A stretch of 64,000 nt of DNA from Meghimatium bilineatum (GCA_034231615.1 CM067298.1:8918140-8982139), one strand, 5' to 3'; counted from the first letter of the stretch, positions 45,331 to 57,224 are shown. The notes: generated from the sequence alone by a model not told the origin. Program-made: numbers and translations.

Positions 45331-45890
45331 ATGATCTTACTTGATGGCACAGTGGAAGGGGCTGCGGGCAAGAGGTAAGTCAGGCACATACATTAAAGTA
45401 AAACATCAAGAGATGACCAGTTGCAGTTCAGCAGAGTGCACCACATAGTTCAATATGCAGGATATTAGAGATCCGTGTACCCAACCTTCGATACGGAGAC
45501 GGCACTTTATGATGATGTCATGTTGTGTAACTGTCTCCATAAAATATTAAACATCGAATGTTGGGACAAGGATATTAACAGATGCAGACACAGAAATGTT
45601 GAACGATTGTTTGTTACTCAAGAAAGATCATCGCCTGCCAAAGATCCTTCTCTATAGTGAGTTTCAGAAAGGCATACGTTTTCAAGATGGCCAAAAGAAG
45701 CACTGCAAATATCACACTGGCAGTCTTTGAAACAGACAGGGATACATGCGAAGGACTTGCACAAAATAGAATTACATTGCGCTCAATAGTTTTTAAAAAA
45801 GCGTAGCATCTTGTAAAAACAGAAGAAGAAATGCAGCTCAACATCGGAGAATATCTAGAAAGTCACGGATAGCCCAAAAACCACACTGGT

Positions 45891-47628
45891 CAACATCAAA
45901 TTTCCTGTTTATGGTTCTTTTTTTTAAACAGATTTATGATAATTTTATTGTGCTGAATCCAAAAATCACATTGGTTTTGTTCAATCAGGTCAGGTTTTTT
46001 TATCTAGCAACACAAAATGTGTTTTTATTGGTGGGTAATATTCCATGTCAAATCAATCAGTAAAACGACAATTGATTTCCACACATTTGATCAAGAGTGG
46101 TTTCTTTTCCTATTTAAAAGGACAATTGATATAGAAAGCAGGTATTTTATTGTCACATGTATGGATATGTTCACGACATATGTTGCAAAATTGCTTAATC
46201 TATCTTGGAATATACAAATTATGAAGATTTCACATGTTTAAACTTACTAGTATTGTTAATTTTTGTGGGTATTTTTTAAGGTTTCGAGTGATTCAAATGG
46301 CTTCAACTAGAAGATCTTCAGGAAATACACGCATCACTTTTTATCGCAACAGTCATCAAGAGTTCCTCCATTTTTTCTTTGAAGAGAAGGAATTGGTCTA
46401 CTGTACAGATATTGTTAAACTTCTGCAGAAGCTTGGAGTGCAACATTATGAACCCAGACATTGGAGACAGTTCATTGACAGCTGCAAGATATCACTAAAA
46501 TGTGTTCTGCTTCTCAATGGTATTCAGTCTGCTTCTGTACCCCTTGCTCACTCGACTACACTGAAGGAGAAGTAAGAAGCGGTGAAGTATGTGCTGGGTA
46601 AAGTTTCTTATTATCATCACGAGTGGTATATTTGTGTTGACTTGAAGATGGTGAATTTCCTATTGGGACAACAGTCTGGCTTTACAAAGTACCCCTGTTT
46701 TCTGTGCATGTGGGATAGTAGGGACAGGTCTCAGCGCTATACCAAGAAGGACTGGCCTGCACGAGAAGAATTGGTGCCGGGTAGATCAAAGAACATCGTC
46801 AACAATCCTCTGGTAGATAGAAACGAGATACTATTCCCACCGCTGCATATCAAATTTGGCTGATTAAACAGTTCACCAACACCCTGGACAAGGATGGTGG
46901 CTGCTTCACTTACTTCTGTCGCGCTTTTCCAGGATTAATCATAGAGAAGTTGAAAGGTGGCATTTTTGATGGTCCTCAAGTTCGTTAGCTCATCAAAGAT
47001 CCTGAGTTTGAAATAGAAATGAACAAATGGGAATTGGAAGCATGGAAGGCTTTGTTCTGGTTGTGAAGAATTGTTTGGGCACCACCAAAGCCAGTAACTA
47101 TGAAGAAGTTATCAACAATATGTTGACTGCTTTCAAAAACCGTGGATGCAACATCAGCATAAAAATGCATTATTTATTCTCGCCTATGGATCTGTTTCCC
47201 GAGAACCTTGTATCAATGAGTGACGAGCAGGGAGAGAGGTTCCATCAGGACATAAAAGAGATGGAGACCAGGTATCAAGGACATTAGGATGCAGTAATGA
47301 TGACTGATTGCTGCTGGACTCAATGTTTTCTCTTCATTTATATAATTCCATGTTTGAAACATTTAAGTTTGTATACATTCTGTTAAATACTTTTTATGTG
47401 AGAAATGTAACACATAAAGAAACTACTAATATCACCAAAATGTAGTTATAAATAGAAGGATATGGTCAGATAATAGAATTTTGTTTAATCAATTCAGAAA
47501 ATAAACCTGACCTGATTGAGGAAAATGGATGTCATTTTTGGCTTCAGTGGCACACAATGTTCCTAATTCAGTTAAAAAATTATAGACAACTTTCAACTTC
47601 ATTCACTGTCCAAAGATATTTGATGCTG
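45891..47628 (+). mobile_element. DNA transposon of an unnamed family with long imperfect inverted repeats
   Basis: 'tcaatcaggtcaggttt' (45981-45997) has a perfect reverse complement at 47503-47519. Pairing extends outward with mismatches for about another 30 bp ('ctgaatccaaaaatcacatt' against 'ctgaagccaaaaatgacatc'), and a weaker match ('caacatcaaatttc' against 'cagcatcaaatatc') lies further out. The broken protein gene sits between them. Outer ends and target duplication are unclear. Confidence 0.6.
46285..47290 (+). pseudogene. Transposon-like protein of unknown function, broken
   Basis: Successive plus frames read 'RITFYRNSHQEFLHFFFEEK', 'LVYCTDIVKLLQKLGVQHYE', then after a stop at 46575 'ICVDLKMVNFLLGQQSGFTK', 'YPCFLCMWDSRDRSQRYTKK' and 'LFPPLHIKFG', a stop at 46861, a decayed stretch, and 'SDEQGERFHQDIKEMETRYQ'. 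I recognise this as a multi-copy protein family of invertebrate genomes without an agreed name. The C-x-x-C and conserved acidic residues would suit a transposase, but that is inference. At least two stops and frame changes. Confidence 0.65.
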
Positions 47629-47704
47629 AAATATGGCGCATTAGTCATCTACGAACATAAACTCGTAGTTAAAGACGTAATTTTAATTGAATTTCAAAAG
47701 CCAA

Positions 47705-48455
47705 TGTAACAAATGTTCATCATCGTTACTTGTGATGGACAAACAACATCATCAAATTCTTGTGATGGACAAACAACATCATCGTTACTTGTGATGGTCG
47801 AACAACATCATCAAATTCTTGTGATGGACAAACAACATCATCGTTACTTGTGATGGTCGAACAACATCATCAAATTCCTGTGATGGTCGAACAACATCAT
47901 CGTTACTTGTGATGGTCGAACAACATCATCAAATTCTTGTGGTGGACAAACAACATCATCGTTACTTGTGATGGACAAACAACAACATCAAATTCTTGTG
48001 ATGGTCGAACAACATCATCGTTACTTGTGATGGTCAAACAACATCATCAAATTCTTGTGATGGTCGAACAACATCATCGTTACTTGTGATGGTCGAACAA
48101 CATCATCAAATTCTTGTGGTGGACAAACAACATCATCGTTACTTGTGATGGACAAACAACAACATCAAATTCTTGTGATGGTCGAACAACATCATCGTTA
48201 CTTGTGATGGTCGAACAACATCATCGTTACTTGTGATGGTCGAACAACATCATCAAATTCTTGTGGTGGACAAACAACATCATCGTTACTTGTGATGGTC
48301 GAACAACATCATCAAATTCTTGTGGTGGACAAACAACATCATCGTTAATTGTGATGGACAAACAACAACATCAAATTCTTGTGATGGATGAACAACAACA
48401 TCAAATATTTGTGATGGACAAACAACATCAAATATTTTTGATGGACAAACAACAA
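47705..48455. repeat. 29/30-bp alternating minisatellite, about 25 copies
   Basis: Two related units alternate: 'cttgtgatggtcgaacaaca' plus 'tcatcaaatt' (30) and the same start plus 'tcatcgtta' (29). A block of several units appears to have been duplicated ('cttgtggtggacaaacaaca' recurs at about 47936, 48114, 48261, 48321). Confidence 0.95.
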
Positions 48456-48479
48456 CATGAACATATAATTCTTGTATTG

Positions 48480-48545
48480 CGTTAAGATACCGCCCACATC
48501 ACGTCTTCGACATAGACGTTTAAGATGGTTTGGCAATGTGACCCA
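48480..48545 (+). pseudogene. Tiny non-LTR reverse transcriptase fragment
   Basis: The plus frame 'RLRHRRLRWFGNV' is the R-x-L-x-W-F-G-H motif of LINE C-termini. It immediately follows the 29/30-bp array. Confidence 0.5.
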
Positions 48546-48661
48546 AAAAAATCAGATAATCGCACAGCCTATAAAATTCAGCTCAGTTTTTAGTGACTCA
48601 GGTGAAAAATATCTCCTATCGCTTTTATATATACATACTACAATAGTGTGTATGATCTTAC

Positions 48662-48826
48662 CTGGAAAACATTCGATATGTGAATCTAAGAATACGACCA
48701 CGGGTGCCACAGATGCTTCAAACCCTAGGAGCCGTGCTTTAGTCAGACCTATCCATTGTGAAGAGCGTATGATTTTTACTTTGTGCAGAAAGCTCATGTA
48801 TTTCTCCAAGGGAGTTCCAAGATGAT
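48662..48826 (-). CDS. GALNT: GALNT exon: carries the catalytic DxH motif
   Basis: 165 bp: two bases complete the aspartate split from the upstream exon, then 54 codons and one base. The acceptor is 'ctaccttcag' and the donor 'CCAG|GTAAGA'. It encodes 'HLGTPLEKYMSFLHKVKIIR', 'GLTKARLLGFEASVAPVVVF' and 'LDSHIECFP'. The D-S-H is the metal-binding DxH of the GT-A fold that binds Mn2+ and UDP-GalNAc. The catalytic residue pattern is intact, so the enzyme is probably active. Confidence 0.96.
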
Positions 48827-48929
48827 CTGAAGGTAGATGTACAAATCATGGCATAACGTGAATTCCAAAATCATTGCATTTAAAACCAGTTATACTGTAA
48901 GCGAAAGATATTAATATTTCGTAACTGGC

Positions 48930-49322
48930 CCATCAAACCAATTGCCATGCAATATTTACCCATCAGATCACCTACCATGCAATATTTTCCCATCAGACCA
49001 ACTACAATGCAACATTACTCATCAGATCAACTACCATGCAATATTTGCTCATCAGACCAACTACCATGAAATATTTGCCCATCAAATCAACTACAATACA
49101 ACATTTACGCATCAAACCAACTACCATGCAACAGTAATCAATCAGACCAACTACCATGCAACAGTGATCTATCATACCAATTGCCATGCAACAGTGATCT
49201 ATCATACCAACTGCCATGCAACAGTGATCTATCATACCAACTGCCATGCAACAGTGATCTATCATACCAACTACCATGCAACAGTGATCTATCATACCAA
49301 CTGCCATGCAACAGTGATCCCC
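48930..49322. repeat. 30-bp minisatellite, about 13 copies
   Basis: The unit is 'caactaccatgcaacagtga' plus 'tctatcatac'. There is a gradient: the left units are diverged ('atatttgcccatcaaatcaa'), the right units nearly identical, as expected for growth from one end. Confidence 0.95.
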
Positions 49323-49504
49323 TAACATGTGCAATACCTCAACAATGAGGCATTCCTCTTGTAGATGCCTCACAACAATTGCACATTGACCTTTACATTC
49401 CCACTGAATAGGTGACCTCTTACCACAACATTGCTTGTCGCTAAAATTTTAGGTCTTTTTGAATGAAATAAAGCTGGAGTGAAACATTTTCTTTGTACAG
49501 AAGG

Positions 49505-49760
49505 ATTAATCTATCTATCTATCCTTCAGCGCCGAATACATTGCATAGCGCAAAAACCAGAGCTCTCGTGTAGATTTCAAGCGATGTGATGCTACTGTGC
49601 ATAATGCTCGCATGTTGTGGAGACTGTGGATACCCTCTCTGATGTTTCTTCTACAAAAAATCTCTCGTTGTCTACCTGTTTTTCTTTTGCCATATGGTAC
49701 CCATATTTATGAGTGTAGTTGCAGTCTGTTTTCCTATATTCTAAGAACATGTCAGATATA
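49505..49760 (-). mobile_element. Possible LINE 3' end with (GATA)n tail
   Basis: The minus strand ends in 'gatagatagatagatta' (49509-49525) after a frame-broken arginine-rich coding-like stretch. The microsatellite tail suits RTE-like elements. Weak. Confidence 0.3.
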
Positions 49761-50128
49761 AGTCCAACGTTTTCTACTTAACGTTAGTGACGAGTAGCTT
49801 TCTGTTTTTAACAACGAATTTTTACGGTAACAACTTGTTAGACCGTTGATCAACCCTGACATCCAGTCGATCTTCTTAAAGTTTTTTGGGATTAATTACT
49901 GGACCACAAAAAAAATACAATAGCTATATTGCTTGTAATTCCTTGAGACAATTCAAACAACCTAGTTATAATAATAACATAAATAACAATTTGGGGTAGT
50001 TACTGTGCCACATTGCAGAAAACTCACAAAACCGACTAACTTCGCTTTCGGCATTACTTTAGATGACACGTTATTCCCTGGCCATTCCTTAGATTACACA
50101 TTCCAATATGACAATCCACTGTACAAAA

Positions 50129-50210
50129 CCGGCGTTCTCAACCTGGTGCTTCCGAACTAACGATTACATGTAAGCAGTGTTCACCGTCTGAGAAGGTTAA
50201 GAACCCTTGG
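50129..50210. mobile_element. hAT-type MITE, copy 2 (degraded)
   Basis: Matches 4336-4448: 'gttctcaacctggtgcttcc', 'taagcagtgttcaccgtctg' and 'gagaaggttaagaaccc'. The interior is shortened. Confidence 0.5.
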
Positions 50211-50454
50211 TATACATTTTTAGACCGCACTCCATAATCACTCAAATCTCTGTTTAGTTAAGGATATCTATTTAGATGTATAACATCAGAGCCCGGGAAT
50301 CGTTCTCGTGTCTATTCTCTAATCATCATGATTCAAAATTGCATATCTGATTAACTAATGCACCGACTTGTCACTTGTCATATCCATCTCTTGTGTTGCT
50401 GTGTGTTCTTTTCAATCGAGGACATTCTTCCTCCTTCTTTTTCTTCGACAGCGT

Positions 50455-50594
50455 TCATTCTCAAACTCCCAATGGATCTCCTATGTAGCATGACCATGAT
50501 CCTACTAGATTTCCAGCAGGATAGTCCAGAGAATAGAAATACGTATTATCGCCGTTTTGTTTGCGCCAATTGCCAGACACATTCGTCATTGGCT
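50455..50594 (+). repeat. Dispersed 140-bp repeat family, copy B
   Basis: Closest to copy A: 'attctcaaactcccaatgga', 'catgaccatgatcctac', 'agatttccagcaggatagtc', 'tatcgccgttttg', 'cgccaattgccagacacatt'. Confidence 0.8.
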
Positions 50595-50641
50595 GAAATT
50601 TTAATCCAATTTGGTTATATAAGAGGGCATAATCATAAGTC

Positions 50642-50720
50642 CGGCTCTGTGGCGAAGTGGTACATAGTGCATCTGTGACGACCAAGGTACCGAGTTCGAT
50701 CCCCGCCACAGGCAATTTTG
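50642..50720 (+). mobile_element. tRNA-derived SINE head (older, interrupted)
   Basis: 'cggctctgtggcgaagtggt' resembles a pol III A-box region and 'gagttcgatccccgccaca' a B-box with tRNA 3' arm, in a tRNA-like order but without a full cloverleaf that I can defend. It is interrupted by the younger SINE at 50721 and resumes at 51008. Confidence 0.55.
50708..50720. repeat. Target-site duplication, left copy
   Basis: 'acaggcaattttg', identical to 50995-51007; it brackets the SINE. Confidence 0.93.
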
Positions 50721-50994
50721 GGAGCCGCGTTAGCGCAGTGGTTAGCGCACAGGCTTCGCATATGAGTAGTCCCAGGTTCATTCCCCAGTTGGGGTGGAAA
50801 TGTTTTTCAGATCGCAACGGCTCACGGGTCGACCCAGCCTTAAATGGGTACCGGATTAATCCGGGAAGTAAAGACTGCGAGTGAGAGAAGATGGCTACCG
50901 CCCTCATTTGCAGAGCCTCTAAAATGTGAGATCGCTAATATCTCGCACCCATACGTCATTAATAAATGCTATGGGTTACTTTACTTTTACTTTT
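50721..50994 (+). mobile_element. tRNA-derived SINE, young insertion
   Basis: Starts 'ggagccgcgttagcgcagtg' 'gttagcgc' (A-box) and has 'ggttcattcccc' (B-box) about 55 bp in. A unique body follows, with 'gggtcgacccagccttaaat', and a tail of 'tttac' repeats. Perfect 13-bp target duplications on both sides show that it was inserted by reverse transcription and has not been disturbed since. A degraded relative is at 57225-57310. The LINE partner is not identified. Confidence 0.88.
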
Positions 50995-51007
50995 ACAGGC
51001 AATTTTG
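50995..51007. repeat. Target-site duplication, right copy
   Basis: 'acaggcaattttg', perfect copy of 50708-50720. Confidence 0.93.
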
Positions 51008-51499
51008 CATCCGGACCATTTAGAACGCATTAGCAAACTACTGAACGTATTTATATTGCCTAGAAAATCACCACAGTCAAAGAATGCTGGATTGATAGCT
51101 ACATCCTGAATAGGTTATCCTACCAATAATCATCAACGTAAATTTCTCACGAATCACGTAGTTTACCACTAGCATATGTTTGTTTTTATTCACCGATTTG
51201 AATGGAAACAGTCCAAACAGCCCATGTTTATAGTTGCAGTTTTAACATTTGATAAAGATTTGTCCACTGGTACGAAGACCCAAAGGGCAAAGATTAGAAA
51301 CACTGCTGTCTGTCATGTATGTTATAGCAGACGACTAATGGAGATTTTTGGGAATAAGTTGGCTGTCTCATCCCCTAAAGTGTTAAATAGTTCTGAAATC
51401 ATTCTCAGGGCCCGATGTAGCAAGCTGAAAGGCAAAGATATCGCAGTCAAGCTGTAAACCATTACACAGAGCTTTGAGAACGAACACAGAATAATAATA

Positions 51500-51835
51500 A
51501 TAAAAAATTCCCAAACAAATTTGAAACGTGCAAAGGAAAAATATTTGGCAAAGTACCAGGAGCATAGACAAACTATATATGATCATAACATACATATTCC
51601 TAGTGTTGAGACGCAGTTGTGAGGCATGGACATCAAATAAAACAATAGCAAAGAGAATCTCTGCTTTTGACATTATAAGAACAGAAAAATTTGACGTATA
51701 TTGGCAGTTAAAAACATAAATCAATATGTGTTAAGATCAATAAATGTAGAAGAGTATTGGCTTTTTAACGTCATAATAAGAAAGCGGTGTTTCTTTGGTA
51801 ATATAAAGAGACATAGAAGCATGGATAGATTAACA
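51500..51835 (+). pseudogene. Non-LTR reverse transcriptase C-terminal fragment
   Basis: Plus frames contain 'SCEAWTSNKTIAKRISAFDI' (LINE W-T-x-x-K...R-x-x-A-F-E) and later 'WLFNVIIRKRCFFGNIKRHR' (the G-H-x-x-R region). It is cut off at the start of the octamer array at about 51835. Confidence 0.65.
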
Positions 51836-54225
51836 TTCTCACACACTAAAATTCTCACACTCTCACACACTCACATTCTCACATTCTCACATTAAAACAT
51901 TCTCACACACTCACATTCTCACACACTCACATTCTCACACTCTCACACACTCTCACACACTCACATACTCACATTTTCACACACTCACAATCTCACACAC
52001 TCACATGCTCACACTCTCACACACTCACATTCTCACCCTCTCACACACTCATATTCTCACACTCTCACTCTCTGACACACTCACATTCTCACACTCTCCC
52101 ATTCTTACACACTCACATTCTCACACTCTCACACTCTCACATACTCACATTCTCACACACTCACATTCTAACATTGTCACACTTTCACATTCTCACATTC
52201 TCACACTCTCACATTCTCACATTCTCACATTCTCACATACTCACATTCTCAAAATCTCACAAACTCACATTCTCACACTCTCACATTATCACACACTCAC
52301 ATTCTCACACTCTCACACACTCATATTCTCACACTCTCACTCTCTGACACACTCACATTCTCACATTCTCACACACTGACATTCTCACACTCTCACACTC
52401 TCACAATCTCACATTCTCACACTCTCACACTCTCACATTCTCACAGCCTCACACTCTCGCATTCTCACATTCTCACACACTCACATTCTCACATTCTCAC
52501 ACTCTCACATTCTCATATTCTCACACTCTCACATTCTCACATTCTCACACTCTCACATTCTCACACTCTCACACACTCACATTCTCACATTCTCACACTC
52601 TCACACTCTCACATTCTCACACTCTCACACACTCACATTCTCACACACTCACATTCTCACATTCTCACACTCTCACATTGTAACACTCTCACATTCTCAC
52701 ACTCTCACACTCTCACACTCTCACATTCTCACACACTCACATTCTCACACACTCATATTCTCACACTCTCACTCTCTGACACACTCACATTCTCACATTC
52801 TCACACACTGACATTCTCACACTCTCACATACTCACATTCTCACATTATCACACTCTCACACTCTCACAGCCTCACACTCTCGCATTCTCACATTCTCAC
52901 ACACTCACATTCTCACATTCTCACACTCTCACATTCTCACATTCTCACACTCTCACATTCTCACATTCTCACACTCTCACACTCTCACATTCTCACAGCC
53001 TCACACTCTCGCATTCTCACATTCTCACACACTCACATTCTCACATTCTCACACTCTCACATTCTCACATTCTCACATTCTCACATTCTCACACACTCAC
53101 ATTCTCACATTCTCACATTCTCACATTCTCACACTCTCACACTCTCACACTCTCACATTCTCATACACTCACATTCTCACACTCTCGCATTCTCACACAC
53201 TCCCACACTCCCACACTCACATTCTCACACTCTCACATTGTAACACTCTCACATTCTCACATTCTCACACACTCACATTCTCACATTCTCACACTCTCAC
53301 ATTCTCACACACTCACATTCTCACACACTCACATTCTCACATTCTCACACTCTCACATTCTCACATTCTCACACACTCACATTCTCACACACTCAAACTC
53401 TATCTCTCACATTCTCACACGCTCACACTCTCACATTTTCCCACACTCAAACTCTCACACTCTCACATTCTCACACACTCAAGCTCTCACATTCTCACAC
53501 ACTCAAACTCTCACACTCTCACATTCTCACGCACTCAAACTCTCAAACTCTCACACTTTCACATTTTCACACACTCAAACTCTCACATTCTCACTTTCTC
53601 ACACTCTCACACTTGCACATTCTCACACTCTCACACTCTCACATTCGCACATTCTCACACTCTCACACTCTCAAACTCTCACATTCTCACACACTCACAT
53701 TCGCACATTCTCACACTCTCACATTCTCAAACTCTCACATTCTCACACACTCACATTCGCACACTCTCACACACTCACACACTCACATTCTCACACTCTC
53801 ACACTCTCACACACTCTCACACTCACACTCTCACATTCTCACATTCTCAAACTCTCACATTCTCACATACTCACATTCGCACATCCTCACACTCTCACAT
53901 TCTCACATTCTCACATTCTAAAACTCTCACATTCTCACACTCTCACACTCTCACATTCTCATACACTCATATTCGCACATTCTCACACTCTCACATTCTC
54001 AAACTCTCACATTCTCACACACTCACATTCGCACATTCTCACACTCTCACATTCTCACACTCTCACATTCTCACACTCTCACACTCTCACATTCTCACAC
54101 TCTCACATTCTCACACTCACACACTCACACTCACACACGCACACACTCACACGCACACACTCACACACTCACACTCACACACGCACACACTCATACTCAC
54201 ACACTCACACTCTCACACTCTCACA
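51835..54225. repeat. Octanucleotide satellite, 2.4 kb
   Basis: About 300 head-to-tail copies of an 8-bp unit (t/a)CTCACA(c/t), with rare variants (gcctcaca, tctcgcat, tctgacac). Longer blocks recur inside: one with 'actctcactctctgacac' near 52070, 52335 and 52765, and one with 'cacagcctcacactctcgca' near 52441, 52866 and 52993. The array runs from a LINE fragment to the 140-bp repeat at 54225. Confidence 0.97.
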
Positions 54226-54332
54226 CGATTTCTTGCAGCACCATTATAGTCCTCCTAGATTTCCAACAGGATGTAGTCCAGGATGTTGTATCGCCTTTTT
54301 TACGACAATGGCCTCACACATCCATCTTCGGC
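54225..54332 (+). repeat. Dispersed 140-bp repeat family, copy E (5' truncated)
   Basis: Has 'ttcttgcagcaccattatag', 'tcctcctagatttccaacag', 'gatgtagtccagga', 'gttgtatcgccttttttacg' and 'cacatccatcttcggc'. It begins where the octamer array ends. Confidence 0.75.
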
Positions 54333-54634
54333 GCTTTCCTTAATTGTACTACTTTAAGATTTGTGTTGGGGAGGTTGTCTATCATTCATCATAATGCTGT
54401 ATTTCTGCTATATATACCTATAGAAGTGGGTTGAAACCCTCAATCCACAGCATGTTTGCGAGGGTGTGTTTGATCACAGAATTTCCAAATTAATTCTGAG
54501 TCACCACGACTTTTTCTAGGTCTAGAATATTCTTGACGTTAAACTCACTGCTTTTCTATGCCGTCTGGTGGTATGTTTACCTGACCCATGGTTTCCAATA
54601 TTTTTTACATTTTACAGATCTGATGTAACAACAT

Positions 54635-54800
54635 GTGAATGATTCCTGCTGTTGAAATCAGCTTATCTGATATAACAATATTTGAATTATTTCCGCTGTT
54701 GAAATCAGCTTATCTGATATAACAATATTTGAATTATTTCCGCTGTTGAAATCAGCTTATCTGATATAACAACATTTGAATGATTCCCGCTGTAGAAATC
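54635..54800. repeat. 47-bp repeat, 3-4 copies
   Basis: The unit contains 'ctgatataacaatatttgaa' and 'tgaaatcagctta'; the outer copies are diverged. Confidence 0.92.
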
Positions 54801-55214
54801 AGCTTACCTCACCATAAGCTGCACCTTCTTAATTTATTTACTGAACAATTCTCCGTAGGATTAAGACTAAGATGCGATGTAACATTAGGGCAGTGTCCTC
54901 TCTAAGACAGTGATGAATCCATTAGGTCGTACCATTATAAAGACCCTCTGACACAATGTTATACCAAGACGGACCTCCATCCTGGACTGAGATCGAATTG
55001 TCTCGCCCTAAAAATACTTTAATCCAGGACTCACCAAACAGTAGCAAACAACTTATCGTTTTTTTCACATTTGATAATCCTCATGCTTTTCTCCTCATTT
55101 TTTCATACATAAATTTACCTCTTTCTCTGAGTTTCTCATTTTTCTCGACCAGTCTTCATTAATTCTGGTACATTGCTCATCGATCATATCCACAAAATTC
55201 AAATGATATCGAAT

Positions 55215-55335
55215 CCACTTGTGAAACAACTTGATGTGATAACATTGTTTTGCCCTATTGCTTCGCCATACATTCAAACAACTTGATGTGATAACATTGT
55301 TTTGCCCTATTGCTTCGCCATACATTCAAACAACT
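55215..55335. repeat. 52-bp duplication
   Basis: The block 'caacttgatgtgataacatt' to 'cgccatacattcaaa' occurs twice, followed by a partial third start. Confidence 0.93.
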
Positions 55336-55479
55336 TTGTGAATCGCTCAGTAATCACATTGCATTCCTACCAAAAAAAACGGTAACCTACTGGAGTAAGG
55401 TGCCTAGAAATTTCAGAATGGATACAGTGAACAGTTGTGTAAATAAATAATAACGGGGACAGTTGTGTATTCAAAAAGA

Positions 55480-55935
55480 TAGAAGACGTTTCAGTGGCAA
55501 CAGTGCCTGTGTTAAAAGTAGAGGCAACAAATGAATGCGAGACGTGGACTTTAAACAAGACAATATTCAAGAGAATACATTGATTTGAAATGGGGTACAA
55601 CAGGAATATCCTACGAATAACATGGACAGAAAAAAGAAGAAAATTGAAGTTTTGAAATTACTAAAACTGAATGCAGGATGGCTTCTAAATACCATCATAA
55701 GTAGGAAGTTACAGTATTGTGGACACTTAAAGTGACATAATGGTATCGAAAGGTTGATTATAGAGGGCAGAGTGCCTGGGAGAGAAGAAGAGGAAGACCA
55801 AGAAGACGATGGACCAGCTATATCGAAGAATATATGCACATGTCTCTGGCCAATGCTGACCTGCTTGCCCGGAACAGAGAGGTGTTCAAAGTATCCACGA
55901 CGAAGACAATGTTCTGGAAAGCACATGTCCATTAA
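55480..55935 (+). pseudogene. Non-LTR reverse transcriptase C-terminal fragment
   Basis: Plus reading across frames: 'CETWTLNKTIFKRIH', then 'RLIIEGRVPG' with arginine-rich codons, then a 'MHMSLANADLLARNREVFK'-type end at about 55900. This is the canonical order of an RTE-like LINE C-terminus. Multiple stops. Confidence 0.65.
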
Positions 55936-55959
55936 TATATAATCACGTTACTGTACCCA

Positions 55960-56362
55960 CTTCTCATAAAATATGACACCTCTAGATTATTTATCATAAA
56001 ATACGACACCTCTAGTATACTTCTCATAAAACACGACACCTCTAGATTACTTCTCACAAAATACGACACCTCTAGATTACTTCTCATAAAACACGACACC
56101 TCTAGATTACTTCTCATAAAACACGACACCTCTAGATTACTTCTCATAAAACACGACACCTCTAGATTACTTCTCATAAAACACGACACCTCTAGATTAC
56201 TTCTCATAAAACACGACACCTCTAGATTACTTCTCATAAAACACGACACCTCTAGATTACTTCTCATAAAACACGACACCTCTAGATTACTTCTCATAAA
56301 ACACGACACCTCTAGATTACTTCTCATAAAACACGACACCTCTAGATTACTTCTCATACATT
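55960..56362. repeat. 30-bp minisatellite, about 13 copies
   Basis: The unit is 'tctcataaaacacgacacct' plus 'ctagattact'. The central copies are identical; the left copies are diverged. An open minus frame is a by-product. Confidence 0.97.
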
Positions 56363-56508
56363 ACAATTGTGTTTATCTTTCTTCAAATTTGGTCAATATG
56401 GTCACGCGCGTCGTACGAAGTTAAAATAAACATAGAATACACATTATATATATATATATATATATCCAGTCAAGCTGAAAATACAACACATGTCCTCAAA
56501 TTACTGAC

Positions 56509-56681
56509 CCATTGTAGAGTTATCATCAACAAGAATGACCTCCTTCAACAAGTGGTCAGGTGTCCGAGAAAGTACACTGTGTACAGATCTTAGAAGCGTT
56601 GTCCAGGCTTCGTTTTTGAAGATTATAATAACACTTATTTCTGGTAGTGTACCGTTGAAGCTCTTGACGTGTTCTTTACAT
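56509..56681 (-). CDS. GALNT: GALNT exon: start of glycosyltransferase fold
   Basis: 173 bp: one base, 57 codons, one base. The acceptor is 'tttccgatacag' and the donor 'ATGG|GTCAGT'. It encodes '[20 protein letters not shown]', '[20 protein letters not shown]' and '[17 protein letters not shown]', the N-terminal part of the GT2-like catalytic domain (LP-x-x-SVIIxF-x-NEAW, [10 protein letters not shown]-x-x-LVDD). The usual FHNEAW has lysine for histidine. The Golgi-anchor and stem exons upstream are not identified. Confidence 0.96.
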
Positions 56682-56744
56682 CTGTATCGGAAATAAACGA
56701 TTTATTTCAAGTAAATTTAAGTAGGAAGCCAGAGGACAATTTTT

Positions 56745-57070
56745 TGTTTTTCATGTTTACAAGAAGACCTATCGACCCTTGTATAACTAATACGGATATT
56801 ATGTTATATGTTTGTTGTTACTGAGGATATTTCAATATCTGTACGGGATGTTTGTTGTTGTTGTAATAGTCCTTGTCTCGATTGGTCCGTTCGGGTGACT
56901 TTGTGTTCACGGTTTGAATGGCTTGACGAAATCGCATCTTTTTGTGGAGATGCGGTTAGTCAAGTACGGAAGAACGCGTGTGCAATTGTTGTTAGGCGAT
57001 TTGGTGCCGTTGAACGGACTGGTTCAATTCCCGTTAGTTTCATGGATTTATTTCAAGAAAGGTGTTTCGA
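56745..57070 (+). repeat. Dispersed 320-bp repeat, copy 2 (plus)
   Basis: Counterpart of 41340-41680 in opposite orientation, with small indels. It carries the same 'ggttcaattcccgttagt' B-box-like end. It lies just upstream of the first GALNT exon found. Confidence 0.8.
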
Positions 57071-57224
57071 ATTGTATTACATATTATTATTATCTGAATA
57101 ATTTTGTCCAAATCAGCAGAAAATCACCTGAATGTACATCTATCCATACATACACACACATATACGTGCGTAACTGTGTCGTCATTTTATTTGTTCCAAA
57201 GCCCAACACATCCTTCTTCGGCGA

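Larger units (their letters stand above)
48827..56508 (-). other. GALNT intron between exons 1 and 2
   Basis: A 7.7-kb intron holding two 30-bp arrays, the 2.4-kb octamer array, nested SINEs, a hAT MITE, two 140-bp repeats and LINE pieces. 49800-50120, 51010-51500 and 54790-55200 hold nothing I can assign. Confidence 0.85.
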
